From: Ilumatobacter coccineus YM16-304
GTDB lineage: Bacteria > Actinomycetota > Acidimicrobiia > Acidimicrobiales > Ilumatobacteraceae
Direction: 5' to 3'
NCBI RefSeq assembly: GCF_000348785.1
Contig: NC_020520.1
Span: 3,224,001 to 3,288,000 of the forward strand
Length of the DNA stretch: 64,000 bases
The notes beneath the pieces were generated by a model. It saw nothing but the letters and a program-made list of their open reading frames with translations, was not told the origin of the DNA and did no database searches. The first letter of the stretch is position 1; each line of letters opens with the position of its first letter. Position numbers and translations under genes: made by a program. Below, in pieces: positions 1 to 8,466 of the stretch.

Positions 1-413
1 GAGTTGATCGTCATCGACGTCGACACCTTGTCGAGCGGCAGATCGGCGAGGAGGAGACGCATGTCCTCCATCGAGTCGATGGCCACGCCGACCTTGCCGA
101 CCTCTCCCTCGGCTCGGCCGTGGTCGGAGTCGTAGCCCATCTGCGTCGGGAGGTCGAACGCGCAGCTCAGACCGGTCTGGCCGGCGTCGAGGAGGAACTT
201 GAAGCGCTCGTTGGTGGCTTCGGCGTTGCCGAACCCCGAGTACTGACGCATCGTCCAGAGGCGCCCCGTGTACATCGACGAGTAGACGCCTCGCGTGTAG
301 GGCTCCTCACCCGGTGCACCGAGCTTCTCGGTCGGATCCCAACCGGCGAGATCGTCGTGGTCGTACAGCTTCTTGATGGGGATACCGGAGTCGGTCTGCG
401 GGAGGTCGGCCAT
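1..413 (-). CDS. Acyl-CoA mutase large subunit (methylmalonyl-CoA mutase family), 5' part only
   Basis: Gene reads leftward off the window edge; only the first 137 codons are present. The start is ATG at 413-411 and the protein begins [15 protein letters not shown]. The conserved N-terminal substrate-barrel stretch of B12-dependent acyl-CoA mutases is clear: [20 protein letters not shown], then [16 protein letters not shown], then [20 protein letters not shown]. These residues line the acyl-CoA channel and the radical active site in the family. The short N-terminus fits the stand-alone large subunit seen in isobutyryl-CoA mutase, MeaA and archaeal-type methylmalonyl-CoA mutase, where a separate small protein binds cobalamin. 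The exact substrate (methylmalonyl-, ethylmalonyl- or isobutyryl-CoA) cannot be decided from this fragment. Confidence 0.9.
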   Translation of the reverse strand, partial: MADLPQTDSGIPIKKLYDHDDLAGWDPTEKLGAPGEEPYTRGVYSSMYTGRLWTMRQYSGFGNAEATNERFKFLLDAGQTGLSCAFDLPTQMGYDSDHGRAEGEVGKVGVAIDSMEDMRLLLADLPLDKVSTSMTIN

Positions 414-484
414 GGCCCCGATCGTATTCCGGCCGACCCCGACCGACCTGATCCGCGACCAATCCCTCCGCGCATCATGTCTCG

Positions 485-554
485 CGGTCATCGGGTGTCT
501 GACACCGTTTGACGGGCGGCGTTGCGGTCACCGGGTGTCTGACACCGTTTGACG
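485..554. repeat. Two tandem copies of a 30-nt unit containing palindrome GGTGTCTGACACC
   Basis: Two near-identical units with a 40-base period (485-514 and 525-554) each contain GGTGTCTGACACC (494-506 and 534-546), a 13-base palindrome with one central base, followed by GTTTGACG. The same motif recurs at 23857-23869 and, on the opposite strand, at 47014-47066 and 47139-47152. It lies between the divergent or tandem gene ends upstream of the mutase. It could be a protein-binding palindrome or a short mobile repeat; no gene here is obviously controlled by it. Confidence 0.7.
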
Positions 555-573
555 TGCGCAGTTGCAGCGGTGT

Positions 574-966
574 TCAGCGGGCGGCGACGATCGCCACTTC
601 CATCCGCCACTGGGGCTGCGCCAGCTCGGGCACGGTCACGAGCGTCGATGCGGCGCGATGCTCTCCGAGGAACGCGTCACGCGCGGCCATCACGGGGGCC
701 AACGGCTCGCCGGCGACGACGTAGGTCGTGACCGACACGATGTCGTCGGCTCCCATCTCGGCATCGACGAGCATGGCGGCGATGTTCCGCCACACCACCA
801 CCGCCTGCTCCCCCACCTCGTCCGGTGTCGTCCCGTCGGGTGCGGTCGGCACCACCCCCGACGTGTGCAGCCAGCGTTCGGGTGCCACGGTGAGCACGGC
901 GTGTGCGTAGTTCGCCGCCGGGGCGGCGATCGACGAGGGATTGATCTGACGGTTCACGCTCGACAT
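574..966 (-). CDS. RidA (YjgF/YER057c/UK114) family protein
   Basis: The 130-residue length is typical of the Rid family, trimeric cytosolic proteins whose best known members hydrolyse reactive enamine/imine intermediates of amino-acid metabolism. The C-terminus has the family pattern TYVVAG...ARDAFLGEHR...STLVTVPELAQPQW followed by RMEVAIVAAR; the Arg in PQWRMEV corresponds to the carboxylate-binding arginine of active RidA. The start is ATG at 966. It is a single-gene unit reading toward the mutase gene, with about 160 bases of repeat-containing DNA between them. Substrate is unknown; it may belong to a Rid subgroup other than RidA proper. Confidence 0.88.
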   Translation of the reverse strand: MSSVNRQINPSSIAAPAANYAHAVLTVAPERWLHTSGVVPTAPDGTTPDEVGEQAVVVWRNIAAMLVDAEMGADDIVSVTTYVVAGEPLAPVMAARDAFLGEHRAASTLVTVPELAQPQWRMEVAIVAAR

Positions 967-1013
967 CTTGGCGGATCACGGCCGCTCGCGGTGCGCTCGT
1001 CGCCTCCGACCGG

Positions 1014-1148
1014 TCAGCCCGGGATCACGTCGAACATCGAGACCGAGGCCATGTTGCCGCGGTAGTCGCGGAGGACGAGTTCGGCGAATCGACGCACCGC
1101 GATCGGTCGTCGTCGGGCAAGATGGCCCGGTGCAGGCCGCTCCGACAC
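1014..1148 (-). CDS. Possible 44-residue protein, antisense to the EamA start
   Basis: A short minus-strand frame starts with GTG at 1148 and stops at TGA 1014. It encodes 44 residues ending ELVLRDYRGNMASVSMFDV. Nearly every codon ends in G or C, as in true genes of this window, and the C-terminal half looks protein-like rather than like a shadow frame. It would overlap the first 19 bases of the EamA gene on the other strand. I recognise no family. It could be a real small protein, a remnant of a larger gene, or chance. Confidence 0.25.
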   Translation of the reverse strand: MSERPAPGHLARRRPIAVRRFAELVLRDYRGNMASVSMFDVIPG

Positions 1149-2035
1149 CTCAGGGTCCGATCAGTCGCTGGCTGAGCACGGCGCAACCCGAAGCGTTGTT
1201 CGTCCTGTCGGCCGTGGCGCAGTACGTCGGTGCTGCGCTGGCCGTGGTGTTGTTCGACGAAGTCGAACCGCAGACGGTCGCCTGGTTCCGCATCATCGGC
1301 GCGGCCGCCGCCCTGCTCCTGGTGTCACGCGGCTGGTGGCGAGGCTGGACCCGGCGCCAACTCGTCGGCGTGGCGGTGTTCGGTCTCGCGACGTCGTTGA
1401 TGAACATCTTCTTCTACCTGGCGATCAACCGCATCGACCTCGGCAAGGGCGTCACCATCGAGTTCATCGGCCCGATCGCTGTGGCCGCGGCAACGACGAG
1501 ATCCGGTCGCAATGCGTTGGCGTTGGCGTTCGCGATCGCCGGTGTCGCCGTGCTCGGCGGGGTCGAACTCGCCGACAACGCCGTCGGGCTCGTCTACATC
1601 CTCATCGCATCGGCGCTCTGGGCGGCGTACATCGTCGTCGGGTCGCGCGTGGCCCAGGTCGACCGCGGTGTGGCCGGGCTCGGTCTCGGGCTGGCGATCG
1701 GATCGATCCTCACCGCGCCGATCGGTGCGCCGTGGAGCGGACCGGTCTGGGTGGCGCCATCGCTGCTGGCGATGTGTCTGCTCGTCGGCGTGTTCTCCAA
1801 CGCGATCGGGTACGGCATCGACCAGTTCACGATGCGCCGCATCCCGATTCGACGCTTCTCCCTGCTCCTCGCGCTGCTCCCGGTCACCGCGTCACTCATC
1901 GGCTGGATCGCGCTCGATCAGCGGCCGACCACCATCGACCTGCTCGGTATCGCCCTGGTCCTGGTCGGCGTGACGGTGCAAGAGCGCGACCAGATCGAAC
2001 GCGTCGAAGCCACCGTCCGCACCGATCCCGCCTGA
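1130..2035 (+). CDS. EamA-family (DMT superfamily) transporter, RhtA-like
   Basis: About 301 residues if GTG at 1130 is the start, which gives VQAAPTPQGPISRWLST before the first membrane segment. An upstream in-frame ATG exists at 968 but adds a highly basic, non-protein-like stretch. The protein has about ten hydrophobic segments in two EamA halves; INRIDLGKGVTIEFIGPI matches the loop of RhtA-type exporters of threonine/homoserine and similar small metabolites. It should lie in the cytoplasmic membrane as a drug/metabolite exporter. It is monocistronic. The substrate is not predictable. Two more EamA proteins occur in the window (7370 and 51971). Confidence 0.85.
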   Translation: MQAAPTPQGPISRWLSTAQPEALFVLSAVAQYVGAALAVVLFDEVEPQTVAWFRIIGAAAALLLVSRGWWRGWTRRQLVGVAVFGLATSLMNIFFYLAINRIDLGKGVTIEFIGPIAVAAATTRSGRNALALAFAIAGVAVLGGVELADNAVGLVYILIASALWAAYIVVGSRVAQVDRGVAGLGLGLAIGSILTAPIGAPWSGPVWVAPSLLAMCLLVGVFSNAIGYGIDQFTMRRIPIRRFSLLLALLPVTASLIGWIALDQRPTTIDLLGIALVLVGVTVQERDQIERVEATVRTDPA

Positions 2036-2172
2036 GCTGCGCGGCCACGCCCTGAAGCGCGATCGACCGCCGCCGACCACCACCCGCCAAACACGACGCC
2101 GCCGTACACGATGTCGCCGAACACGATGCCGCCGAGGGCGATGGGGTGGTCGGGGCCGACTACCATCGAGAC

Positions 2173-2961
2173 ATGGCGAACACCTACGACGAAACGATGG
2201 CCGAACTCGAGAAGCAGGCGACTGCGGTCGAGCAGGACTTCGAAGCCGAGCGTCTCAAGCGCAAACAGCGCCTCGCCGCCGGACTCCGAACCATGGGTCG
2301 ACTCCATCTCGCGGAGGGCGTCGCCGGACACGTGACCGTCCGCGACCCCGAGTTCCCCGACCGCTTCTGGGTCAACCCGTTCGGCCACAACTTCAAGTTG
2401 ATGAAGGTCAGCGACCTGATCTGCGTCGACCATGCCGGTGACGTCGTCGTCGGTGACCGGCCGGTCAACGCCGCGGCGTTCGCGATCCACAGCCGCCTCC
2501 ACGCCGCGCGCCCCGACGTGATGGCGGCGGCCCACTCACACTCGATGTACGGCCGCACGTTCTCCACCCTCGGCAAGCCGCTGAAGATGATCAGTCAGGA
2601 CGCCACGATGTTCTACAACGACGTGGCGCTGTGCAACGACGGATCGGGTGCCGTGGTGCTCGACACCGCGGTCGGCGATCTCATGGCCAAGGCGCTCGGC
2701 GACAAGAAGGCGCTCATCCACCAGAACCACGGGCTCATCACCACGGGCGGCTCGGTCGACGCCGCCGTGTGGTGGTTCATCGCACTCGAGCGCCTGTGCC
2801 AGAGCCAGCTCCTCGCCGAGTCGGCCGGTGACCCGATCGAGATTCCCGAGGCGTACTGCGAAGACGGGTACAAAGCGCAGGGCCACGACCTCGCCGGCTG
2901 GTTCCAGTTCCAACCGTTCTGGGACGAACTCGTCGCTCGCGAGCCCGAGTTCCTCGACTGA
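2173..2961 (+). CDS. Class II aldolase/adducin-domain protein
   Basis: About 262 residues; the start is taken as ATG 2173 (MANTYDETMAELEK), although an in-frame start lies 27 bases upstream. The class II aldolase fold is shown by AGLRTMGRLHLAEGVAGHVT near the N-terminus, the zinc-binding HSHS in AAAHSHSMYGRTFSTL, and a distal HQNHG. These histidines bind the divalent metal in fuculose-phosphate aldolase and relatives. Members include aldolases, epimerases and decarboxylases, so the substrate is open. A charged N-terminal helix (about residues 8-35) precedes the domain. It converges with the dioxygenase gene 24 bases downstream. Confidence 0.85.
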   Translation: MANTYDETMAELEKQATAVEQDFEAERLKRKQRLAAGLRTMGRLHLAEGVAGHVTVRDPEFPDRFWVNPFGHNFKLMKVSDLICVDHAGDVVVGDRPVNAAAFAIHSRLHAARPDVMAAAHSHSMYGRTFSTLGKPLKMISQDATMFYNDVALCNDGSGAVVLDTAVGDLMAKALGDKKALIHQNHGLITTGGSVDAAVWWFIALERLCQSQLLAESAGDPIEIPEAYCEDGYKAQGHDLAGWFQFQPFWDELVAREPEFLD

Positions 2962-2985
2962 CGATCCTCGACTGCCGCGGCCGGC

Positions 2986-3825
2986 TCAGCCGGCGATGGT
3001 GGTGCGATGCAGCAGACGGTCGTGCCCGTCGTACCCGCCGGTTGCTCGGTGCAGCACCGAGCGGTTGTCCCACATGACGAGCATGTTCTCGCTCCACACG
3101 TGGCGGTACTGGAACTCTTCGCGCGTCTGCCAGTGGTAGAGGTCGAACAACAACTCGCGGCCCTCGTCGTCTGACATGCCCTCGACGCCGATGATGTAGC
3201 CGATGCAGCCGAAGATCCCGAGGCGCCCGGTCTCGGGATGCTCACGGATGATCGAGTGCGTCTGGGTCGCCATCGCCGTGTCGGACGGCCTGATCGCCAT
3301 CGACCGGTCGGTCTTCTGGTCGTCGTCGCCGTACGTACCGCTGGGCGCGTACCCGCCGCGTGCGGAGTGCACGGCCAGGCGGCCCTCGAGACGAGCGCGC
3401 AGGTCGGCGGGCATGGCGTCGAGTGCGGCGTGCTGGTCGGCGTACAGCGTGTCACCCCCGGTGGGCGGGATGGTGATGCCGAGCAGGCAGGTTCCCGATG
3501 GTGGCGTCGCCTGGAACGACCAGTCGGTGTGCCAGTTCTCGGCGAACAGCGGAGCGGTCTCGGTGGCGCTGCGTGCGACCGCGATGATGTGCTCCCGGCC
3601 GTCGATCGGGGCGATGAACGGGTCGTCGCCGAACCCACCGAACGACTGGGTGAAGCGTTCGAGGTCGTCGTCACTCATCGCCTGGTCGGGGAAGGCGAGC
3701 ACATGGTGCTCGAGCCACGCTGCCCTGATCTCGGCAACGGTGGCCGGATCGAGCGGCGCCGTGAGGTCGACCCCGGTGACGGTTGCCCCACACGACTGCC
3801 CCGACGCTTCGACATCCATTCCCAT
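2986..3825 (-). CDS. TauD/TfdA-family Fe(II)/2-oxoglutarate dioxygenase
   Basis: 279 residues, the usual family length. The iron ligands are visible: HxD in NWHTDWSF (His99, Asp101) and the distal His259 in RSVLHRAT; Arg274 in LLHRTTI should bind 2-oxoglutarate. These enzymes hydroxylate substrates such as taurine, sulfonates, aryloxyacids or amino-acid derivatives with loss of CO2. The gene is monocistronic, starts at ATG 3825, and converges with the class II aldolase. No sulfonate transporter lies beside it, so taurine should not be assumed as substrate. Confidence 0.88.
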   Translation of the reverse strand: MGMDVEASGQSCGATVTGVDLTAPLDPATVAEIRAAWLEHHVLAFPDQAMSDDDLERFTQSFGGFGDDPFIAPIDGREHIIAVARSATETAPLFAENWHTDWSFQATPPSGTCLLGITIPPTGGDTLYADQHAALDAMPADLRARLEGRLAVHSARGGYAPSGTYGDDDQKTDRSMAIRPSDTAMATQTHSIIREHPETGRLGIFGCIGYIIGVEGMSDDEGRELLFDLYHWQTREEFQYRHVWSENMLVMWDNRSVLHRATGGYDGHDRLLHRTTIAG

Positions 3826-3939
3826 GACTCCACCGTAGGCGACTCGCCGCGATGGCCGACGAGGCCGGATCGAACCGACGATTCGACCGACGTCAGTGCC
3901 CCGCTCGAAGTCGGTCCGTCCAGCGTTCGTCGTGGGGGT

Positions 3940-5769
3940 TCAGAGTCCCAGGTCGGGCAGGGAGATCTTCGGCAGGGTGATCTCGGGCAGCGTGATCACG
4001 GGCAGGGTCACGTCTGGCAGCGTCACGTCTGGGAGCGTGATCTCCGGCAACGTCACGATGTCGGGCAACGTGATCTCCGGCAACGTGATGATGTCGGGCA
4101 ACGTGATCTCCGGCAGCGTGATGATGTCGGGCAACGTGATCTCCGGCAAGGTGATGATGTCGGGCAACGTGATCTCCGGCAGCGTGATCTCGGGGAGCGT
4201 GATCTCGGGCAGCGTGATGCCCGGTGTGGTCGTCCCTGGGGCCGGAGCGACCGACGTGGTGGTCGTCGAACTCGATCCCGCCACCGTCGTGGTCGTCTGC
4301 GTACCGACCGCGGACGTGGTCGTCGTCTGCTGCGTACCGACCGTGGTGACCGGTCCGCTCGTGCTCGGTGGCGTCGAGTCCGGCGACGACGGGTCGGTGG
4401 TGGTCGGCCCGCGGCGCACCGTGGTGACCGGGTCGGGAAGCGTCGTGTCACCCGCCGGGCTGCCGGGGTCGTCGGATGTCGGCGGCTCGGAGTCGGTCTC
4501 CGAGGCCGCTGGCTCCACCAGAGTCGCACCCGGAGCAGGCGACGGCGAACCGGTGGGCGAGCCACCCGGCGACGCGACGCCGTTGGCGCCGCGAACGTTC
4601 GATCGCTCGTCGACGTCGACCTCGGTGGTGGTGATCTCACCGTCGTCGACGAAGACGGTCTCGGTCGGCTGCGTTGCGTTCGCCACCACGCCGGCGGCGC
4701 CTGCCGTGGTGCCGACGGCGACGACGGCGAGGGCCGGCCCGATCGCAGCACCGACCTGTGTCACGATCGCCTGAGGCAGGAGGGCTGCCTGCGAGAGCCA
4801 CCGCGACGGACGCGTGAGGCGACTGGTAGCGCCGAGCGACGCATTGAGGAACGCGCGCACCACGTCGGGGTCGAACTGGGTGCCGGCATGCTTCGACAGT
4901 TCGGCCCGAGCAGCTTCGCTGGTCATCGGGTCCTTGTACGAGCGAGTCGACGTCATGACGTCGTAGGCGTCGGCGACCGAGACGATCCGTGACGCCATCG
5001 CGATCCGCGTGCCGCTGAGACCGTTCGGGTAGCCACCTCCGTCGAAGCGCTCGTGGTGTTCCCAGACCGCCCGAACCGATTCTCCGATCCATCGTGCGAG
5101 GGGTTGCACGTACGCCTTGCCGGCGAGCGGGTGCGACTTGATGATCTCGAACTCGTCGTCGGTCAGACGGTCGGGCTTGTTGAGGATGGAGCCGGGCACG
5201 TCGATCTTGCCGATGTCGTGCAGCAGCGCCGCCCACCGCAGACGATCGAGGTCACGGCCGGTGATGCCCATCTCGACGCCGATCATGTGGGCGTAGCCAC
5301 GGACCCGTTCGGAGTGACCCCGAGTCATGCGGTCGTGACGGCTCAACAGGCCGACGAGTTCGAGCAGGCGTCGTGCCGCGTCGCCTGGCAACTCACCATC
5401 GGGACTGACCCGATGCTCCTCGATGCGCTTCTTCAGTTGGCTGGTGGTGCCGATCTTCATCGCCAGACCGAGCCGCGACGGGACCTGGTCGGGGAAGGCG
5501 AGACCGAGCTTGAACAGCGTCGCCAGTGGGACGACGCGGCGAGCGATGCGCTCGGCAGCGACCATGGCGGTGAGGGAGGCGAGCGCAACGATCGCCCAGC
5601 GGACGATGCCCCACAGCGTCGACGGTGGCGACGGCAACAGCCCCGTCACCACGTAGCCGGTCGCCAACGAGATCGCGATCGGCGTGACGAACGCTGCACC
5701 CCGGATCATGCGAGCAAGACCAGGACGCTCTTGCCAGCCCTGGTCCTCCGGCGACTCCTTGCGCTTCAT
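3940..5769 (-). CDS. Membrane HD-GYP phosphodiesterase-like protein with extracellular ITLPE/ITLPD repeat tail
   Basis: About 609 residues from ATG 5769 (a GTG directly before it is equally possible; AGGAGG lies 6-9 bases upstream). Order of parts: two membrane segments (about 25-45 and 54-74); a cytoplasmic HD-GYP domain (about 130-310) with HSERVRGYA, LLHDIGKIDVP (HD 185-186) and HHERFDGGGYPNG (239-251), the complete set for c-di-GMP hydrolysis; a third membrane segment (about 340-362); a Thr/Pro/Ser-rich stretch; and about 95 residues of ITLPE/ITLPD repeats at the C-terminus. The topology puts the repeat tail outside. Cyclic-di-GMP breakdown coupled to a surface or wall-spanning tail is an inference. 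Confidence 0.88.
   Translation of the reverse strand: MKRKESPEDQGWQERPGLARMIRGAAFVTPIAISLATGYVVTGLLPSPPSTLWGIVRWAIVALASLTAMVAAERIARRVVPLATLFKLGLAFPDQVPSRLGLAMKIGTTSQLKKRIEEHRVSPDGELPGDAARRLLELVGLLSRHDRMTRGHSERVRGYAHMIGVEMGITGRDLDRLRWAALLHDIGKIDVPGSILNKPDRLTDDEFEIIKSHPLAGKAYVQPLARWIGESVRAVWEHHERFDGGGYPNGLSGTRIAMASRIVSVADAYDVMTSTRSYKDPMTSEAARAELSKHAGTQFDPDVVRAFLNASLGATSRLTRPSRWLSQAALLPQAIVTQVGAAIGPALAVVAVGTTAGAAGVVANATQPTETVFVDDGEITTTEVDVDERSNVRGANGVASPGGSPTGSPSPAPGATLVEPAASETDSEPPTSDDPGSPAGDTTLPDPVTTVRRGPTTTDPSSPDSTPPSTSGPVTTVGTQQTTTTSAVGTQTTTTVAGSSSTTTTSVAPAPGTTTPGITLPEITLPEITLPEITLPDIITLPEITLPDIITLPEITLPDIITLPEITLPDIVTLPEITLPDVTLPDVTLPVITLPEITLPKISLPDLGL
3950..4222 (-). repeat. In-frame tandem repeat coding ITLPE/ITLPD units
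   Basis: Part of the HD-GYP gene. The central portion (about 4035-4180) repeats a unit of roughly 36 bases encoding LPEITLPDIIT, with only one- or two-base differences between copies; flanking units are shorter 15-base versions. Units vary in ITLPE, ITLPD, VTLPD and ISLPD at the edges, which suggests repeat expansion and contraction from a five-residue ancestor. Repeat number probably varies between strains. Confidence 0.85.
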
Positions 5770-5959
5770 CACACCGCCCCTCCTCGTTGGTGATTCGTTG
5801 ACACCTCTTCATCGGCCGCGGAACGCGACATCTGAACGCGGAGCGAGAGATCTTGACGGAGTCGTGATGATGGTCACGCGGGGTGACCGACCCGTCGACG
5901 CAGGGGCAGCGGCGACGTGGTTCAGCGACGCAGACGGACGTCGCGACCAGCGGTTCCGG

Positions 5960-7120
5960 TCAGTCGAGACCGGGGGCGCAGAGCCCCTCGAGCTCGCGGA
6001 TCTGGATCCGATCGCGGTTGTCGTAGGTGACCTGGTTGTCGGGGTTCGCCTTGAGGTTGAACACCCGGAACTCCATGTCGTTGGTGTCGACGGTGAGGAT
6101 GCGACCGATCAGCGGGTCGCCGAGGCCGAGGATGACCTTGATCGTCTCGAGCGCCTGGATCGATCCGATGATGCCGGGCAGCACGCCGAGCACACCGGCC
6201 TCGGCGCACGACGGGGCGAGTTCGGCGGGAGGCGGCTCCGGGACCATGTCGCGATAGGTCGGGCCCTCGGTCGGGTGGAACACGCTGACCATGCCTTCGA
6301 ACCGGAAGATCGAGCCGTGCACGACCGGGATGCCCAGCTTGACGCTGGCGTCGTTGAGCAGGTAGCGGCTCGGGAAGTTGTCGGCACCGTCGACGATCAC
6401 GTCGTAGCCCTCGATGATCTCCATGATGTTCGACGCGTCGAGGCGCGTGTCGTAGGTGACGACGTCGACGTCGGGGTTCAGCCCCACCAGCGTCTTCTTC
6501 GCCGAGTCGACCTTGCGGTCGCCGATGCGGTCGACGTTGTGGAGGATCTGGCGCTGCAGGTTCGACGAGTCGACGTCGTCCATGTCGACGATGCCGAGCG
6601 TGCCGACGCCTGCGGCTGCGAGGTAGAGCGCGGCGGGCGAGCCGAGACCACCCGCACCGAGCAGGAGCACCTTCGCTTCGAGCAGCTTGATCTGTCCGGC
6701 GACACCGACTTCGGGGAGCAGCAGGTGACGCTTGTAGCGGTTGTTCTGCTCCGGCGTGAGCGACGCCGGCTTCTTCCAGTCACGACCTTCGTCCTTCCAG
6801 CGCCCGTAGCCACCGTCCATCGACATGGCGTTGGTGTAACCGAGCTCTTCCATCGTCTGCACGGCGAACGCCGAACGAACGCCGCCGGCGCAGTACACGA
6901 CGACGGGGGCCGTCTTGTCGATGATCTTGCCTTCGATCTGTGCTTCGAGGTGACCGCGGGGGATGTGAACGGCGCCGGGGATCGCACCTTCCTCGTACTC
7001 GTCGGGCTCACGGACGTCGAGGACGAGCGCCCCCTCGTCGATCTTGGCCGACGCGGTGTCGGTGTCGATCTCGGTGATCGAGGACTTTGCGGCGGAGAGC
7101 AGGTCGCGGAACGTAGCCAT
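5960..7120 (-). CDS. Rhodanese-MoeB/ThiF fusion (adenylyltransferase/sulfurtransferase)
   Basis: 386 residues. A rhodanese domain comes first (about 20-115; catalytic Cys77 in VVYCAGGVRS), followed by an E1-like MoeB/ThiF domain with the nucleotide-binding GAGGLGS (155-161), DMDDVDSSNLQRQ and catalytic Cys305 in APSCAEAGVLG. Such proteins activate ubiquitin-like sulfur carriers (MoaD, ThiS, CysO) by C-terminal adenylation and thiocarboxylation. The domain order is the reverse of mycobacterial MoeZ, where rhodanese is C-terminal. The MoeB zinc cysteines are missing: GPTYRDMVPEPPP stands where MoeB has a CxxC, and the C-terminal pair is also absent. The start is ATG 7120. No carrier gene lies nearby. 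Confidence 0.88.
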   Translation of the reverse strand: MATFRDLLSAAKSSITEIDTDTASAKIDEGALVLDVREPDEYEEGAIPGAVHIPRGHLEAQIEGKIIDKTAPVVVYCAGGVRSAFAVQTMEELGYTNAMSMDGGYGRWKDEGRDWKKPASLTPEQNNRYKRHLLLPEVGVAGQIKLLEAKVLLLGAGGLGSPAALYLAAAGVGTLGIVDMDDVDSSNLQRQILHNVDRIGDRKVDSAKKTLVGLNPDVDVVTYDTRLDASNIMEIIEGYDVIVDGADNFPSRYLLNDASVKLGIPVVHGSIFRFEGMVSVFHPTEGPTYRDMVPEPPPAELAPSCAEAGVLGVLPGIIGSIQALETIKVILGLGDPLIGRILTVDTNDMEFRVFNLKANPDNQVTYDNRDRIQIRELEGLCAPGLD

Positions 7121-7369
7121 GGGAAAAGCCTAACGGTGAAAGGTGATCTATTGGGTCGGGAATAGATGAACCGGTCCGGCGACCGATCCATTCCCGTTCG
7201 GGCCACCCGGTGACTCGACACCCTCATCACCTCGTCACCACGTCACCGGGTCGACGACGGTCGCCGACATCGTTGCTTCGAGCGATGGGCCGACGGCATG
7301 GCAGGAACGGCGACTGCCCTGTCCGAAACCCGCTGACGTGCCGTCTCGGCCTGCTGTTACGTTGCCCGG

Positions 7370-8287
7370 GTGAGTCAGGCAACCACGCCACACCGCAAGA
7401 TGTTCGAGCAGTCGACGGCCGCCAACGACGGGTCGTTCACGCCGCAGGACTGGGGCCTGTTCTTCGCCGTCGCGGCGATCTGGGGCTCGTCGTTTCTGTT
7501 CATCGACATCGGGCTCGACGCATTTCCGCCGGGTCTGATCACACTGCTGCGCGTGGCGTCGGGGGCCGCTGCGCTGCTCCTGTTGCCGAAGCCCTCGGTC
7601 ACCATCGCCGCCGACGATCGGCCGCGCCTGTTGCTGCTCTCGGTGATCTGGGTCGCGGTGCCGTTCACGTTGTTCCCCATCGCGGAGCAGTACATCAACT
7701 CGTCGGTCACCGGACTGCTCAACGGAGCGACCCCGATCTTCGCCGCGACGGTCGCCGCACTGCTGCTCCGCCAACGGGCGCGCGGGCCGTTGCTCGCGGG
7801 CATCGTCGTCGGGTTCGTCGGCATCACGTTGATCAGCCTTCCGTCGATCGGTGACGGAGCGAGCGAGAGCCGCGGCGTGTTCCTCGTGCTCGCCGCGACC
7901 GTCTGCTACGGCTTTGCGATCAACCTGGCGGCGCCGCTCCAGCAGCGATACGGCTCGCTCCCGCTGATGGCCCGCATGCTCACGCTCGCCACCGTCTGGA
8001 CACTGCCCTACGGCCTGTGGGAGATCGGCGACGCCTCGTGGGAGATCGGCCCGCTCGTGGCGGTGCTGGTGCTCGGCGTGTTCGGCACGGGCATCGCATT
8101 CGCCATCATGGGATCGCTCGTCGGGCGCGTCGGGTCGACGCGAGCCTCGTTCATCACCTATCTCATCCCGGTGGTGTCTCTCGCGCTCGGCGTTGCGTTC
8201 CGGAACGACACGGTCGCCCCGCTGGCCATCGCCGGCATCGGCCTCGTGATCGGCGGCGCACTGCTCGCCAGCCGCGCCAAACGCTGA
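7370..8287 (+). CDS. EamA-family (DMT superfamily) transporter
   Basis: 305 residues starting at GTG 7370. Ten predicted membrane segments in two EamA repeats; IWGSSFLFIDIGL and LRVASGAAAL in the first half are typical of YdcZ/RhaT-like EamA exporters. The region upstream (7121-7369) is shared with the rhodanese-MoeB gene reading the other way and must hold both promoters; I see no clear operator in it. It converges with the sirtuin gene, and the junction contains two large hairpins. Substrate unknown. Confidence 0.85.
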   Translation: MSQATTPHRKMFEQSTAANDGSFTPQDWGLFFAVAAIWGSSFLFIDIGLDAFPPGLITLLRVASGAAALLLLPKPSVTIAADDRPRLLLLSVIWVAVPFTLFPIAEQYINSSVTGLLNGATPIFAATVAALLLRQRARGPLLAGIVVGFVGITLISLPSIGDGASESRGVFLVLAATVCYGFAINLAAPLQQRYGSLPLMARMLTLATVWTLPYGLWEIGDASWEIGPLVAVLVLGVFGTGIAFAIMGSLVGRVGSTRASFITYLIPVVSLALGVAFRNDTVAPLAIAGIGLVIGGALLASRAKR

Positions 8288-8318
8288 GCCACACCGCCCC
8301 TCGCACCCACCGTCAGCC

Positions 8319-8428
8319 GTTTGTGTGACCGATACCGCGCCCCACGCGCACAATCGGTCACACAAACCTTGGGGCGTTGGATCTGTGTGACCGAATCCGC
8401 GCCCCACGCGAAGGTTCGGTCACACAAA
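8319..8428. repeat. Two hairpins with GTTTGTGTGACCGAT arms and a shared loop
   Basis: Copy 1 (8319-8367) has perfect 15-base arms GTTTGTGTGACCGAT / ATCGGTCACACAAAC around a 19-base loop. Copy 2 (8384-8428) has 12 matching arm bases. Both loops contain CCGCGCCCCACGCG, so stem and loop are conserved together. They fill the convergent junction between the EamA and sirtuin genes and could end transcription from both sides. Confidence 0.75.
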
Positions 8429-8466
8429 CCCTGGATCGGCGAGATGGCGGCCGATCGGGCTTCAGG

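Noticed and set aside
3950-4222. CRISPR-like array from regularly spaced repeats
   Set aside because: The repeat is in frame within a gene, encodes ITLPE/ITLPD units and has no unique spacers.
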